Source of the DNA: Methylococcales bacterium
Lineage (GTDB): Bacteria; Pseudomonadota; Gammaproteobacteria; Methylococcales; Methylomonadaceae
Direction: 5' to 3'
Assembly: GCA_023145835.1 (NCBI GenBank)
Contig: JAGLDH010000008.1
Coordinates: forward strand, 1 to 64,000
DNA length: 64,000 nt
Part shown: piece after piece, positions 1 through 8,124 of the stretch
How positions within the stretch are numbered: the first letter of the stretch is position 1
Layout of the letters: the number at the start of each line of letters is the position of its first letter
The notes under the pieces: generated by a model
What the model saw: the letters and a program-made list of their open reading frames with translations, nothing else
Database searches by the model: none
What the model was told of the DNA's origin: nothing
Position numbers and translations under genes: made by a program

Positions 1-25
1 TCTAATCAACTTAATCAGAGGTTCC
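1..25. mobile_element. Terminal inverted repeat of an IS or MITE lying left of the window
   Basis: Read on the minus strand the first 25 bases begin GGAACCTCTGATTAAG. This closely resembles the right end of the 100-bp inserted element at 15976-16075, which reads GGAGCCTCTAATTAAG from its edge inward. It therefore looks like the outer end of a related element whose body lies before the window. Only one end is visible, so element type and boundary are inferred. Confidence 0.35.
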
Positions 26-164
26 TTGAGAAAGATGACTTTTTAAAATACGTAGAAAAATAATGATGTTAGTATAATTACAAATAAAAATAGAATGATT
101 TATCTGAGAAAATAAAGTAATTACTCTTAGGTGTCATTAAAAGTTAGAATTCAAAACCAAACTT

Positions 165-932
165 ATGAAAGAACCTATTGTTATTATTGGTATTGGTGAG
201 TTGGCAGGTGTTTTTGCTCATGGCTTTCTACGCTGTGGATACCCTGTCTACCCCATATTACGAGATATGAGTTTAGCTCAAGAATGTCAGCAAATTCCAT
301 CACCAAAATTAGTTTTAGTCACCGTACAAGAAAATGAACTTAATGCGCTGCTTGAGCAATTGCCAGACGAGTGGAATGATAAAGTGGGGTTAGTACAAAA
401 TGAATTGTTACCACGAGATTGGCAAGCCCATCAACTAGAAAATCCAACAGTGACAGTTGTCTGGTTTGAAAAGAAAAAAGAGTTAGAGTTGACAAATATT
501 CTTCAGTCACCAAGTTTTGGGCCAAATGCTGACATTATTTCTAAAGCATTACAAGCGGTTGATGTACCTGCACCCATTTTAACAAATGAGCAAAATTTAT
601 TATACGAACTGGTTAGAAAGGCTGTTTATATACTGACAGTCAATATTGCTGGATTAGTAAAAAATTGTACGGTTGAAAATTTATGGGATCAACACCAAAC
701 GTTAGCTCTAGAAATTGCAGAAGAAGTCATTCTTATACAAGAGTTTTTAGTTGGAAAAGAGCTATCTCATGAAAAATTAATTAATGGCATAGTTGAAGGT
801 ATTAAAGACTGTCCCCACCGATATTGTCTTGGTCGTAGTGCTTTGCCTCGATTAAAACGAGCGTTAAAAAACGCAGAGCAAGCGAATTTAAAAACGCCTA
901 AGTTGAGGGAAATAGCCGCGCTTTCAAAATAA
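165..932 (+). CDS. Putative NAD(P)-binding oxidoreductase, ketopantoate-reductase-like fold
   Basis: This 255-residue protein opens with a beta strand and a glycine-rich G9-I-G-E-L-A-G15 loop, typical of a Rossmann dinucleotide-binding domain. The C-terminal half is helical, with acidic and leucine-rich segments, as in the PanE/ApbA superfamily. I do not see the catalytic-domain signature well enough to assign ketopantoate reductase, and no pathway gene is adjacent. The next gene begins 9 bases after the stop and also has a Rossmann nucleotide loop, so the two probably form a transcription unit. No strong ribosome binding site precedes the ATG. Substrate and function are unknown. Confidence 0.6.
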   Translation: MKEPIVIIGIGELAGVFAHGFLRCGYPVYPILRDMSLAQECQQIPSPKLVLVTVQENELNALLEQLPDEWNDKVGLVQNELLPRDWQAHQLENPTVTVVWFEKKKELELTNILQSPSFGPNADIISKALQAVDVPAPILTNEQNLLYELVRKAVYILTVNIAGLVKNCTVENLWDQHQTLALEIAEEVILIQEFLVGKELSHEKLINGIVEGIKDCPHRYCLGRSALPRLKRALKNAEQANLKTPKLREIAALSK

Positions 933-941
933 GGGTATTAC

Positions 942-1727
942 ATTAAAACGATTAGCATATTAGGAAGCGGATGGCTTGGTCTGCCTTTAGCAAAAGAATT
1001 GTTAGAAAAAGGGTTTGGTATCAATGCTTCAACAACATCAAGTAATCGGCTAGATGAATTAGTTTCTATCAAGGTTAACCCATTTCTAATCGATATTAAA
1101 TCATTATCAGAAAATACCCCAATATTCCTGAAAGCAGATATTTTAATATGTAATATTACGGTTAAAAAGAGTGGTTATTTTGAATCCCTAATAAGTGAAA
1201 TAGAAAAATCTGATATTACCAAAGTTTTATTTGTGAGTTCAACCTCTGTTTATGGCAATATAAATAGAGTGATATCGGAAGAAGATGGGGTGGAATCAAT
1301 TCAAAATCCTTTGTTTAAAATTGAAAGTTTATTCAGAAAAAGTAGGGGATTTAAAACAACCATTGTTAGGTTTGGGGGGTTAATTGGATACAGTCGGAAC
1401 CCTGGGAAATTTTTTAGCAACGGGAAAATAGTTAAAAATTCAGAGGCCAATGTAAACCTTATTCATCGTGATGATTGTATTGGCATTATCAATCAAATTA
1501 TTAAGCAACAGGCTTGGGGAGATGTTTTTAATTGTTGTGCAGATACCCATCCAACAAAAAGGCAGTTTTATACACATGTCTCTGCAAAAAGTGGTCTCTC
1601 TGTACCAAATTTTGAAATCTCAGAAAATAAATCGTATAAAGTAATTAGCAATGAAAAAGTGAAGAAAGTTTTAAATTATAAATTTCTTCATGGCAATTTA
1701 ATGGATATAGTTTTTACTAAAAGTTAG
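942..1727 (+). CDS. yeeZ: YeeZ-type NAD-dependent epimerase/dehydratase (extended SDR), ATT start proposed
   Basis: The protein resembles E. coli YeeZ along its whole length: the nucleotide loop GSGWLGLPLA (residues 8-17), FVSSTSVYG, VRFGGLIG, NLIHRDDCIGII and a C-terminal FNCCADTHP segment are all in order. The first ATG-like or TTG codon (TTG at 999) lies after the nucleotide loop and would delete it. The frame opens right after the previous stop (930-932) and holds no ATG, GTG or TTG before the loop. ATT at 942, with AAGGG at 931-935 six bases upstream, gives IKTISILGSGWLG and matches the family N-terminus. Length would be 261 residues, close to YeeZ (about 274). The family's substrate is not established; it is annotated as a nucleoside-diphosphate-sugar epimerase-like protein. 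Confidence 0.75.
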   Translation: MKTISILGSGWLGLPLAKELLEKGFGINASTTSSNRLDELVSIKVNPFLIDIKSLSENTPIFLKADILICNITVKKSGYFESLISEIEKSDITKVLFVSSTSVYGNINRVISEEDGVESIQNPLFKIESLFRKSRGFKTTIVRFGGLIGYSRNPGKFFSNGKIVKNSEANVNLIHRDDCIGIINQIIKQQAWGDVFNCCADTHPTKRQFYTHVSAKSGLSVPNFEISENKSYKVISNEKVKKVLNYKFLHGNLMDIVFTKS

Positions 1728-1789
1728 TCGATTCGTTTTCGCTGTAAAGAATGATTTTTTGGAGCTTTTTCTTTAATTGTGATTAAAGC

Positions 1790-1942
1790 ATGCGTCGCCT
1801 AGAAGGCGTGTTAGAAAATTGTATTAAAGCTAATGATAATGCGATGATGGAGAGTAGTGAGGCGTACTAAAATCAGATGATCCTGCTAAGGCAAGGCAGA
1901 TGGCTTTCTTAGGTGCTTTATATTTGTTGAGTCAAGCAAGCT
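1790..1942 (+). pseudogene. Possible decayed short coding remnant
   Basis: A 24-codon ATG reading (MRRLEGVLENC...) stops at a TAA. After it, in another frame, comes a clean protein-like segment SDDPAKARQMAFLGALYL ending at 1942. Together they look like the tail of a frameshifted gene between YeeZ and tRNA-Lys, but I do not recognise the family and the segments are short. They could be chance ORFs. Nothing else is visible in 1728-1990. Confidence 0.2.
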
Positions 1943-1991
1943 AAGTGAATGGGTATATATTAATACTAGGATGATTTTTTCTTTCGGGCAT

Positions 1992-2017
1992 AAAAAAAGC
2001 AGTCCAGAATTAACTGC
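1992..2017 (-). terminator. Intrinsic terminator of tRNA-Lys
   Basis: On the minus strand GCAGT and ACTGC form a stem around a 9-base loop, followed directly by seven T residues. It lies 24 bases past the tRNA-Lys 3' end, the expected place for its terminator. Confidence 0.65.
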
Positions 2018-2040
2018 AACTACTTTATTCGTATATTTGA

Positions 2041-2116
2041 TGGTGGGTCGCGACGGATTCGAACCGTCGACCATCGCATTAAAAGTGCGGTGCTCTACCA
2101 ACTGAGCTAGCGACCC
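2041..2116 (-). tRNA. tRNA-Lys (anticodon UUU), CCA encoded
   Basis: The reverse complement gives a 76-base cloverleaf with acceptor arm GGGTCGC/GCGACCC, D-arm with AGCTCAGTTGGTAGAGC, anticodon loop CTTTTAA (anticodon TTT), T-arm with GGTTCGAATCC, discriminator A and an encoded CCA end. It stands alone, with its own downstream terminator at 1992-2017. Confidence 0.97.
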
Positions 2117-2339
2117 AACAAAGATTTACTATTATAATTAATTTATTCATTTTGGCAAGTATTTTTTTGTCTGTTTAAGTTGGATTAGACAGGGTAATAA
2201 ATTATCAATTTATTAAGTGGCTTAATATATGAACCTATTTGAGTACAGTTGTCTCTATTATTGTTTGAGGAAATCAGCAGAACAATATTTTGTTGTGCTG
2301 AAAATAATCAATAAAATGAGAGTTATGAGGAAATATGGT

Positions 2340-2915
2340 ATGAAATTAATACAATTAAATAAGCAAATTACACTAATGTTAACGTCTCTATTTATATTCA
2401 GTCAATATGCAAATGCGGCTGATATAAAGGCAGGAAAGGAGGCATCTACTCAGTGTGAAGGTTGTCATGGTATTAATGGTGATAGTCAAAGCTCACTTTT
2501 TCCTAAGCTGGTTGGGCAGAAAGGCTTGTATTTAGAGGCGCAACTAAAAAAGTTTAAATCAGGAGCGCGCTCAAACTCAATGATGAAAGGTGTCGCATCC
2601 AATTTAACAAAACAAAATATAGAAAATGTAGCTGCATTTTATGCAAGTCTTACTTCAAAAAAAGGTGTGGCTGGTGATTCAACTTTAGCAAAAAAAGGAG
2701 AGGCTAAAGTGGCTATGTGCCAAGGTTGTCATGGATCTTCTTTTGAGGGTAGGGGGGTTATGCCAAAGTTAGCAGGTCAACATCCTGACTACATTAAAAA
2801 GCAGTTAGTTAATTTTAAATCTAAAGCAAGAAAAGGTGAGCCTATGAATTCAATGACATCGTCTTTATCTGAAGAAGATATAAATGAAATATCAGCTTAT
2901 TTAGGTGGTTTATAA
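2340..2915 (+). CDS. Diheme cytochrome c4-type protein, periplasmic
   Basis: The mature protein has two c-type haem motifs, CEGCH at residues 39-43 and CQGCH at 127-131, in two homologous halves. Each half ends with a likely methionine ligand region (SNSMMKG and EPMNSM). This is the cytochrome c4 / class I diheme layout, a periplasmic electron carrier that usually feeds terminal oxidases. The start at 2340 follows a GAGG at 2327-2330 and gives a clean signal peptide cleaved after YANA (residue 26). The frame is open back to 2229, but that extension adds nonsense before the signal peptide. Length (191) is typical. No oxidase subunit is adjacent, so the partner is unknown. Confidence 0.88.
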   Translation: MKLIQLNKQITLMLTSLFIFSQYANAADIKAGKEASTQCEGCHGINGDSQSSLFPKLVGQKGLYLEAQLKKFKSGARSNSMMKGVASNLTKQNIENVAAFYASLTSKKGVAGDSTLAKKGEAKVAMCQGCHGSSFEGRGVMPKLAGQHPDYIKKQLVNFKSKARKGEPMNSMTSSLSEEDINEISAYLGGL

Positions 2916-2980
2916 AAGATTTATAACCATATTAAGTGGAGTGAGCTAATTCCTACTCTTCAAATAGGCTGATTTATGGT

Positions 2981-3151
2981 TATACTTCGCGTGGTGTCAC
3001 GGATGCAGTTTTCTATCAGTTGCTTTTCGCTGATAGGCTGCGTTGCTGAAATGGTTGTGTAGCTAGCCCAGCTATGCGCCCATTTCAGCGCCTTACTATC
3101 GACAAGAATCAACTCGCTATAAAATCCGCATCCGTGACTGCGCGAAGTATA
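2981..3151. repeat. 171-bp near-perfect long palindrome (family member 1)
   Basis: Left arm 2982-3054 (73 nt) and right arm 3080-3150 (71 nt) are reverse complements with a few mismatches. The outer 25 bases (ATACTTCGCG...TCACGGATGC) and the inner GCTGAAATGG pair well; the middle is imperfect. The 25-nt loop at 3055-3079, read on the minus strand, is GCGCATAGCTGGGCTAGCTA followed by CACAA. The same loop core and arm sizes recur at 6705-6866. It fills the gap between cytochrome c4 and the next gene, and the ORF readable on its minus strand is an artefact of the repeat. Confidence 0.85.
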
Positions 3152-3239
3152 ATCGTATTCAAATACTGGCTGAAGACAGCTAAAAATAGCAAAATGATTT
3201 ATCATAGGGCAAAAAAATGATAAGTTTTCTAAACCTATA

Positions 3240-5474
3240 ATGAACACAACGCTAAAACAGCCAATAGATCGAAACGTTTCTTTAATCGTATTATTTGCAG
3301 GTACATTATTCATCAGTGCAACATTGATGTTTGTCTTGCAACCTATGTTTGGTAAAACACTTTTACCTTTGTTGGGTGGCTCACCTGCTGTGTGGAATAC
3401 CTGTATGGTCTTTTATCAAACTATTGTGTTTTTTGGATATTTATATGCACATTTTTTATCGACGAAATTTAGCCCACATCGACAAATACAAATTCATGCG
3501 GTAGTTATTGCGATAAGTCTGATTGCGTTACCCATAGCGTTACCTGAAAATACTTTTCCACCAACAGACAGTGATCCGACTTTTTGGTTGATGTGGACTT
3601 TGTTTCTAGCTATTGGCTTGCCTTTTTTTGTTGTATCCACTACCTCTCCTTTGTTACAAAAATGGTTTTCAGGTGTGGGGCATCATACGAGTGAAGATCC
3701 TTATTATCTTTATGCTGCGAGTAATGCTGGCAGTATGATTGCTTTATTAAGTTACCCCTTTTTTTTAGAACCAAACATTGGTTTGCTCGATCAGAGAATT
3801 TTTTGGAGTATAGGGTTTGGCTTTTTATGCCTATTGGTTGCAGGTTGTGCATTTATTTTATGGCGCAATCAGCAAACAACGAGTGTAGAAAATGTAGTTG
3901 AGCTTGATACAGCAGAAGAATTATCTTTATCAAAAAAATTGCATTGGTTTGCGTTAGCTTTTGTTCCCTCTAGTTTATTGTTAGGGCTGACTAACTTTAT
4001 CAGTACAGATATAGCTTCAGCTCCTCTCTTGTGGATTATTCCACTGACTTTGTATTTATTAACCTTTATTCTAGTTTTTTCTAAATGGACAGATAAAATT
4101 CATTCCATAATGGTTTGGATTCAACCGGTTGTTTTATTGCCATTTATTGCTTATTCTTTTGTAGACCCTGGTGCATTACCTTACTGGTTGAACCTTATTT
4201 TACATTTACTTGCTTTTTTTATAGCAGTGATGGTCTGCCATGGAGAGTTAGCTAAAAATCGTCCACATACTCAACATTTAACTTATTTTTATCTGATTAT
4301 GTCGTTTGCAGGCATGTTAGGTGGAATGTTTAACACCTTTGTTGCACCGTTTGTTTTTAATGCAATTTATGAATACCCAATTATGATTGTGGCTGCATTA
4401 TTATTAAGGCCAGGGTTAATAAATTCACAGAAACCTGTTTTACAGGCAATGTTCCCTTTATTGTTATTGTGCCTAGGATTAGGTGTTTATTTTTTTAGTG
4501 ATAATTTATCTCAGGCACTAGTTTATGGTGTGACTAATGGTTTAATTCTACTTGCAGGATTAACTTATGCTTTTCGTTCACGACCTATTAGCTTAGCTTT
4601 ATTAGCGGGCGTTATTTTGTTTTTTGCCTTAGGGATACAGTATTTAATTTCAAACACTATTTACCAAGAACGTAGTTTTTTTGGTGTACTGTCAGTTAGA
4701 CAAAGTGTGTTGATGGATGAAAAAAAACAACCAGAAAAGTATCATGAATTATTTCATGGGACTACTAAACATGGGGCACAACGACTTGCAACTCATTTAC
4801 AAACTACACCACTGACTTATTACAGCCGACCTGGGCCGATGGGACAATTATTTAGCGCTTATGATAATCAAAGCAGTCAATGGGAAATTGGGGCGGTGGG
4901 TTTAGGTGCTGGCGCGTTAGCTTGTTATGCAAAACAACAGCAACATTGGACTCAATATGAGATTGATCCATTAGTCATAGAGGTCGCACAGAATACAGAT
5001 TATTTTACTTATTTAAAGCGATGCAGTAAAAACACAACCTTTACTGTAGGCGATGCACGTTTATCTTTAGCTAAGGAGCCAGATCAAAAATTTGATTTAT
5101 TGATTATGGATGCTTTTAGCTCTGACTCTGTTCCTACCCATTTATTAACCCGTGAAGCGATGGCACTTTATTTTACTAAACTTAAACCAAGCGGTATATT
5201 GGCATTCCATATTACCAATCGACATTTAGATTTAAAAAAAGTTATTGCTGACCATGTAAAACATTTAAAGCTAGCTGCATTAATACAAGAATTTAAGCCA
5301 AAACAAGAAATACCATTAGTCATTAATACTGATTGGGTAGTGATGGCCAAACAAGCTGATACATTGGCTCCATTACAAGAAAACACAACGGGGTCTTGGC
5401 AAAAACTCCCCTTATATTTTGATATGAAGCCATGGACAGATGACTTCACTAACATTATTGGAATCTGGAAATAA
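3240..5474 (+). CDS. Fused multi-spanning membrane / spermidine-synthase-like protein
   Basis: Residues 1 to about 490 form a hydrophobic domain with roughly a dozen predicted membrane spans. The C-terminal part (about 530-744) is a Rossmann-like domain with the spermidine synthase (PABS) layout: AVGLGAGALA as the nucleotide-binding loop, YEIDPLVIEVA, then GDARLSL and LLIMDAFSSDSVPTHL. This is the architecture called fused MFS/spermidine synthase. Substrate and aminopropyl transfer activity are not demonstrated for most members. The stop is one base before the lpxD start (TAATATG), so the two are probably co-transcribed. No clear Shine-Dalgarno precedes its ATG. Confidence 0.82.
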   Translation: MNTTLKQPIDRNVSLIVLFAGTLFISATLMFVLQPMFGKTLLPLLGGSPAVWNTCMVFYQTIVFFGYLYAHFLSTKFSPHRQIQIHAVVIAISLIALPIALPENTFPPTDSDPTFWLMWTLFLAIGLPFFVVSTTSPLLQKWFSGVGHHTSEDPYYLYAASNAGSMIALLSYPFFLEPNIGLLDQRIFWSIGFGFLCLLVAGCAFILWRNQQTTSVENVVELDTAEELSLSKKLHWFALAFVPSSLLLGLTNFISTDIASAPLLWIIPLTLYLLTFILVFSKWTDKIHSIMVWIQPVVLLPFIAYSFVDPGALPYWLNLILHLLAFFIAVMVCHGELAKNRPHTQHLTYFYLIMSFAGMLGGMFNTFVAPFVFNAIYEYPIMIVAALLLRPGLINSQKPVLQAMFPLLLLCLGLGVYFFSDNLSQALVYGVTNGLILLAGLTYAFRSRPISLALLAGVILFFALGIQYLISNTIYQERSFFGVLSVRQSVLMDEKKQPEKYHELFHGTTKHGAQRLATHLQTTPLTYYSRPGPMGQLFSAYDNQSSQWEIGAVGLGAGALACYAKQQQHWTQYEIDPLVIEVAQNTDYFTYLKRCSKNTTFTVGDARLSLAKEPDQKFDLLIMDAFSSDSVPTHLLTREAMALYFTKLKPSGILAFHITNRHLDLKKVIADHVKHLKLAALIQEFKPKQEIPLVINTDWVVMAKQADTLAPLQENTTGSWQKLPLYFDMKPWTDDFTNIIGIWK

Positions 5475-5475
5475 T

Positions 5476-6510
5476 ATGACACTGACTGTTAAAGAACTTG
5501 CTCAACTTTGTGATGCAGAAATACAAGGTGATAATACCTCTATAGAAATACTGGCTGCAGCAGATATTATGGCTGCAACAACAAACCAAGTTACTGTACT
5601 AAGTAGTAGTAAATATTCTAAATATTTAAAAGAAACGACTGCATCAGCTTGTTTTATATCAAGTCAATTCTCTACGGATGGTGCGCCTAAAAACTTGGTT
5701 TTTTTGTTATGTGACGACCCAGAAATTAGTTTTTTAAAAGCCGTTAGCGCATTACACCCTACGCCTAAATTGACTCGGTCTATTTCTAAACAAGCTTCAA
5801 TTGCTGACAATGTTACTTTAGGGAAAGATATTCATATTAGTGCTTTTTCTACTATTGAAGAGCACTCTACTATTGGTGATGAAACAGAAATTTTTGCGAG
5901 TGTCAGTGTAGGGCGTAATGTGACAATGGGTGAAAACTGTCGTATTTATCCTAATGTAGTTATCTATGATAATACTCAAATAGGAGATAATGTCATTATT
6001 CATTCTGGTACGATTATTGGGGCTGATGGGTTCGGTTATAAATACCGTAATAATGAGCACGTTAAAGTGCCTCATGTAGGAAATGTTATTATTGATGATA
6101 ATGTTGAAATTGGTGCAAATACTTGTATTGATAGAGGTGCTTTAGGCTCAACAACTATCGGAGCAGGTAGCAAAATTGATAACCTAGTACAGCTAGGCCA
6201 TAATAATCAAGTCGGTAAAAATGTCATTATTTGTGGTCAATCGGGTATTTCTGGATCATGTACGATAGGAGATGGCGTCGTTTTAGCTGGAGGTGTAGGC
6301 GTTGCAGATCATGTGAATATTGGTCATCAAACAGTAGTCATGGCAAGAACGGGTGTGGCGAGTAATGTTGAGCCTTGTTCACAAGTTTTTGGTAGCCCAG
6401 CTAAAGATAAAAAAGTCGCGTGGAGAGAGCTAGCTGCTCTAAGTAAATTACCTGCACTATTTAAAAAATTTAAAGAACTGGAAAGTAGAATTGGGAAGCT
6501 TGAGGAATAA
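5476..6510 (+). CDS. lpxD: UDP-3-O-acylglucosamine N-acyltransferase LpxD
   Basis: LpxD adds the N-linked acyl chain to UDP-3-O-acylglucosamine, the third step of lipid A synthesis, in the cytoplasm. The N-terminal 100 residues form the uridine-binding domain. From about residue 105 the sequence is a left-handed beta helix of hexapeptide repeats (for example IGDNVIIHSGTIIG), with the conserved GADGFGY segment and a helical C-terminus. The start at 5476 gives 344 residues, close to E. coli LpxD (341); the frame opens 36 bases earlier inside the previous gene. It is not beside bamA, fabZ or lpxA, the usual location, so it may be a second copy or a relocated gene. Confidence 0.9.
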   Translation: MTLTVKELAQLCDAEIQGDNTSIEILAAADIMAATTNQVTVLSSSKYSKYLKETTASACFISSQFSTDGAPKNLVFLLCDDPEISFLKAVSALHPTPKLTRSISKQASIADNVTLGKDIHISAFSTIEEHSTIGDETEIFASVSVGRNVTMGENCRIYPNVVIYDNTQIGDNVIIHSGTIIGADGFGYKYRNNEHVKVPHVGNVIIDDNVEIGANTCIDRGALGSTTIGAGSKIDNLVQLGHNNQVGKNVIICGQSGISGSCTIGDGVVLAGGVGVADHVNIGHQTVVMARTGVASNVEPCSQVFGSPAKDKKVAWRELAALSKLPALFKKFKELESRIGKLEE

Positions 6511-6704
6511 ATGTATTGTGATGAGAAAGGGTAAAGTTGTTACTTATATTAAATACAATAAGCAAACTAATTGACTCTGTCAGCTTTATCAATGAATCAA
6601 TATATTGGGTTAGGTATTTTGCCTTTTTTTATTGAGCTCATTTCAGACTCATTTTTTAATTGGAAAATACTGTTTAAGATGCTGATGACTACTACTCAGT
6701 ATAT

Positions 6705-6866
6705 TAAGTACCCAAGTAAAATTAATTTGACAATTTTACCCAGGATTTTTTTTCATTTTAGACACCGAATAAATAGGCGCATAGCAAGCTACGTAACTAT
6801 TTATTCGGTGTCTAAAATGGTAAAAAAGGTAAGCAAAAAGTTAAATTAATTTTACTTGGGTACTTA
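6705..6866. repeat. 162-bp near-perfect long palindrome (family member 2)
   Basis: Left arm 6705-6776 (72 nt) pairs with right arm 6797-6866 (70 nt). The outer 23 bases (TAAGTACCCAAGTAAAATTA...) and the inner 26 or so (ATTTTAGACACCGAATAAAT...) are perfect, with about 22 imperfect bases between. The 20-nt loop 6777-6796 is GCGCATAGCAAGCTACGTAA. Arm length, outer/inner pairing pattern and loop core match the palindrome at 2981-3151, but the arm sequences are unrelated. Confidence 0.85.
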
Positions 6867-6939
6867 TGAATCCATAAATGCCACCCACAATACTTATATA
6901 AACTAGATGTCTTCTGTGAATTCCTTGGTAAAATTGTCA

Positions 6940-7153
6940 ATTTGCTGCTGACAAGGTAGTAGAACTCGATGTTGAGTTACGTTATCAGGCCGCGTATTTA
7001 CAGAATCTGAATTTGATTGAACGTTTGTGGTGTTTCATCAAAAGTAGATACTGTTGTCGTAAATATTATGATAACTTCGGAATCTCTAAACCTAGTATTG
7101 CCCTACATATCCGTGAAGTACTCACTTCAAAAAAGAAATACAAAGTTTTGTGA
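6940..7153 (+). pseudogene. Remnant of an IS630-family transposase C-terminus
   Basis: The frame through 7001 reads ...AAYLQNLNLIERLWCFIKS, which matches the end of the IS630/Tc1-mariner DDE domain (usual form YSPNLNLIERLWKFFKK, carrying the catalytic glutamate). Decayed helical sequence follows, with stops at 7151 and 7157. No N-terminal half, start codon or inverted repeats are seen nearby, so this is a dead fragment next to the long palindrome. Confidence 0.6.
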
Positions 7154-7364
7154 CCATGAAGTTTCAATTATTATAAAAACCGAAAGCTTGATCGTGTAAA
7201 GTATAAATATTAAGGGTCTCTTTTTTGAGGTTGCTAGTAAGTTTTAAGCTTATTGAATTGTCTGATAGGGTGTTGTTTTTATAAACAAGACGATGAATTT
7301 TAATCGGTAATTTTTTTAGAAGCTAATAATTTAAGGTATGACTAGATTGAATAGTCCGTTTAAC

Positions 7365-7838
7365 TTATCGTTTCCAATGCCCTGATTTGCCCCCATCTTT
7401 TTCAAGTAGTTGAACTGATTGAATTATCATTCCGCGGTCTACAGCTTTACACATATCGTATATTGTCAATAACGCAATTTGTGTCCCAGTTAAAGCCTCC
7501 ATTTCTACGCCAGTTTGCCCATTAGTTTTGACAGTGGTTAGACAATGGATTCGATTGTTTTCTTCCTCTGCTGATAATTTTATGTCTACATGGGTAATTG
7601 GGAGTGGATGACACAGTGGAATTAAATCGGCTGTTTTTTTACTTGCCATGATCCCTGCAATTCTAGCAATACCCAGAACATCTCCTTTTTTATGATGGCC
7701 TGTAGTAATTAATTCCATCGTTTCAGGCTGCATTTCTATATAGCCTTCTACGATAGCTGTGCGTTGAGTGATAGTCTTTTTTCCAACATCAACCATATGA
7801 GCTTCGCCGGATTGATTAAAATGGGTAAGTTTAGTCAT
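7365..7838 (-). CDS. moaC: Cyclic pyranopterin monophosphate synthase MoaC
   Basis: MoaC converts the 3',8-cyclo-GTP made by MoaA into cyclic pyranopterin monophosphate in molybdenum cofactor synthesis. The sequence has the family landmarks MVDVGKK near the N-terminus, [11 protein letters not shown] with the active-site histidine, and MCKAVDRGM with the conserved aspartate and lysine. Length 157 is normal. It is transcribed away from moaD-moaE with 52 bases between the starts, so the two units share a control region. moaA and moaB are not in the window. Confidence 0.95.
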   Translation of the reverse strand: MTKLTHFNQSGEAHMVDVGKKTITQRTAIVEGYIEMQPETMELITTGHHKKGDVLGIARIAGIMASKKTADLIPLCHPLPITHVDIKLSAEEENNRIHCLTTVKTNGQTGVEMEALTGTQIALLTIYDMCKAVDRGMIIQSVQLLEKDGGKSGHWKR

Positions 7839-7890
7839 TTTTTTGTATAGTAGAGCCAGTTGATTTTATATTTTATAGGAACTTTTACTA

Positions 7891-8124
7891 ATGTCGATTA
7901 AAGTCCGCTATTTTGCTAGTTTAAAAGAATCCATTGGTCGCTCAGAAGAAGAGTTGGTTTTTAAGCAAACCCTATCGGTTTCTGATGTTTGGAAACAGGC
8001 CAATAAGAGTCAAAGTAGGCCTGATAATGTTTTGGCTGCAGTTAATATGGAATATGTTGGGTTTGATACTCTTGTGAATGATGATGATGAAGTGGCTTTT
8101 TTCCCCCCAGTAACAGGTGGATGA
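7891..8124 (+). CDS. moaD: Molybdopterin synthase sulfur carrier subunit MoaD
   Basis: A 77-residue ubiquitin-fold protein ending in the diagnostic Gly-Gly (PVTGG), which is adenylated by MoeB and carries the thiocarboxylate used to make the molybdopterin dithiolene. The N-terminal IKVRYFASLKESIG strand-helix is typical. Its stop overlaps the moaE start (ATGA at 8121-8124), implying translational coupling of the two subunits of one enzyme. Confidence 0.94.
   Translation: MSIKVRYFASLKESIGRSEEELVFKQTLSVSDVWKQANKSQSRPDNVLAAVNMEYVGFDTLVNDDDEVAFFPPVTGG

Noticed and set aside
1790-1942. Intact small gene between YeeZ and tRNA-Lys
   Set aside because: Both protein-like stretches are in different frames and end in stops; recorded only as a possible remnant.
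1886-2101. 71-codon minus-strand ORF
   Set aside because: It runs through the tRNA-Lys gene and its terminator, so it is a frame artefact.
2960-3313. 117-codon minus-strand ORF
   Set aside because: It is created by the long palindrome and the start of the fused synthase gene; no protein-like features.
6571-6849. 92-codon ORF after lpxD
   Set aside because: Most of it lies in the palindrome at 6705-6866 and the rest is AT-rich; no ribosome binding site.
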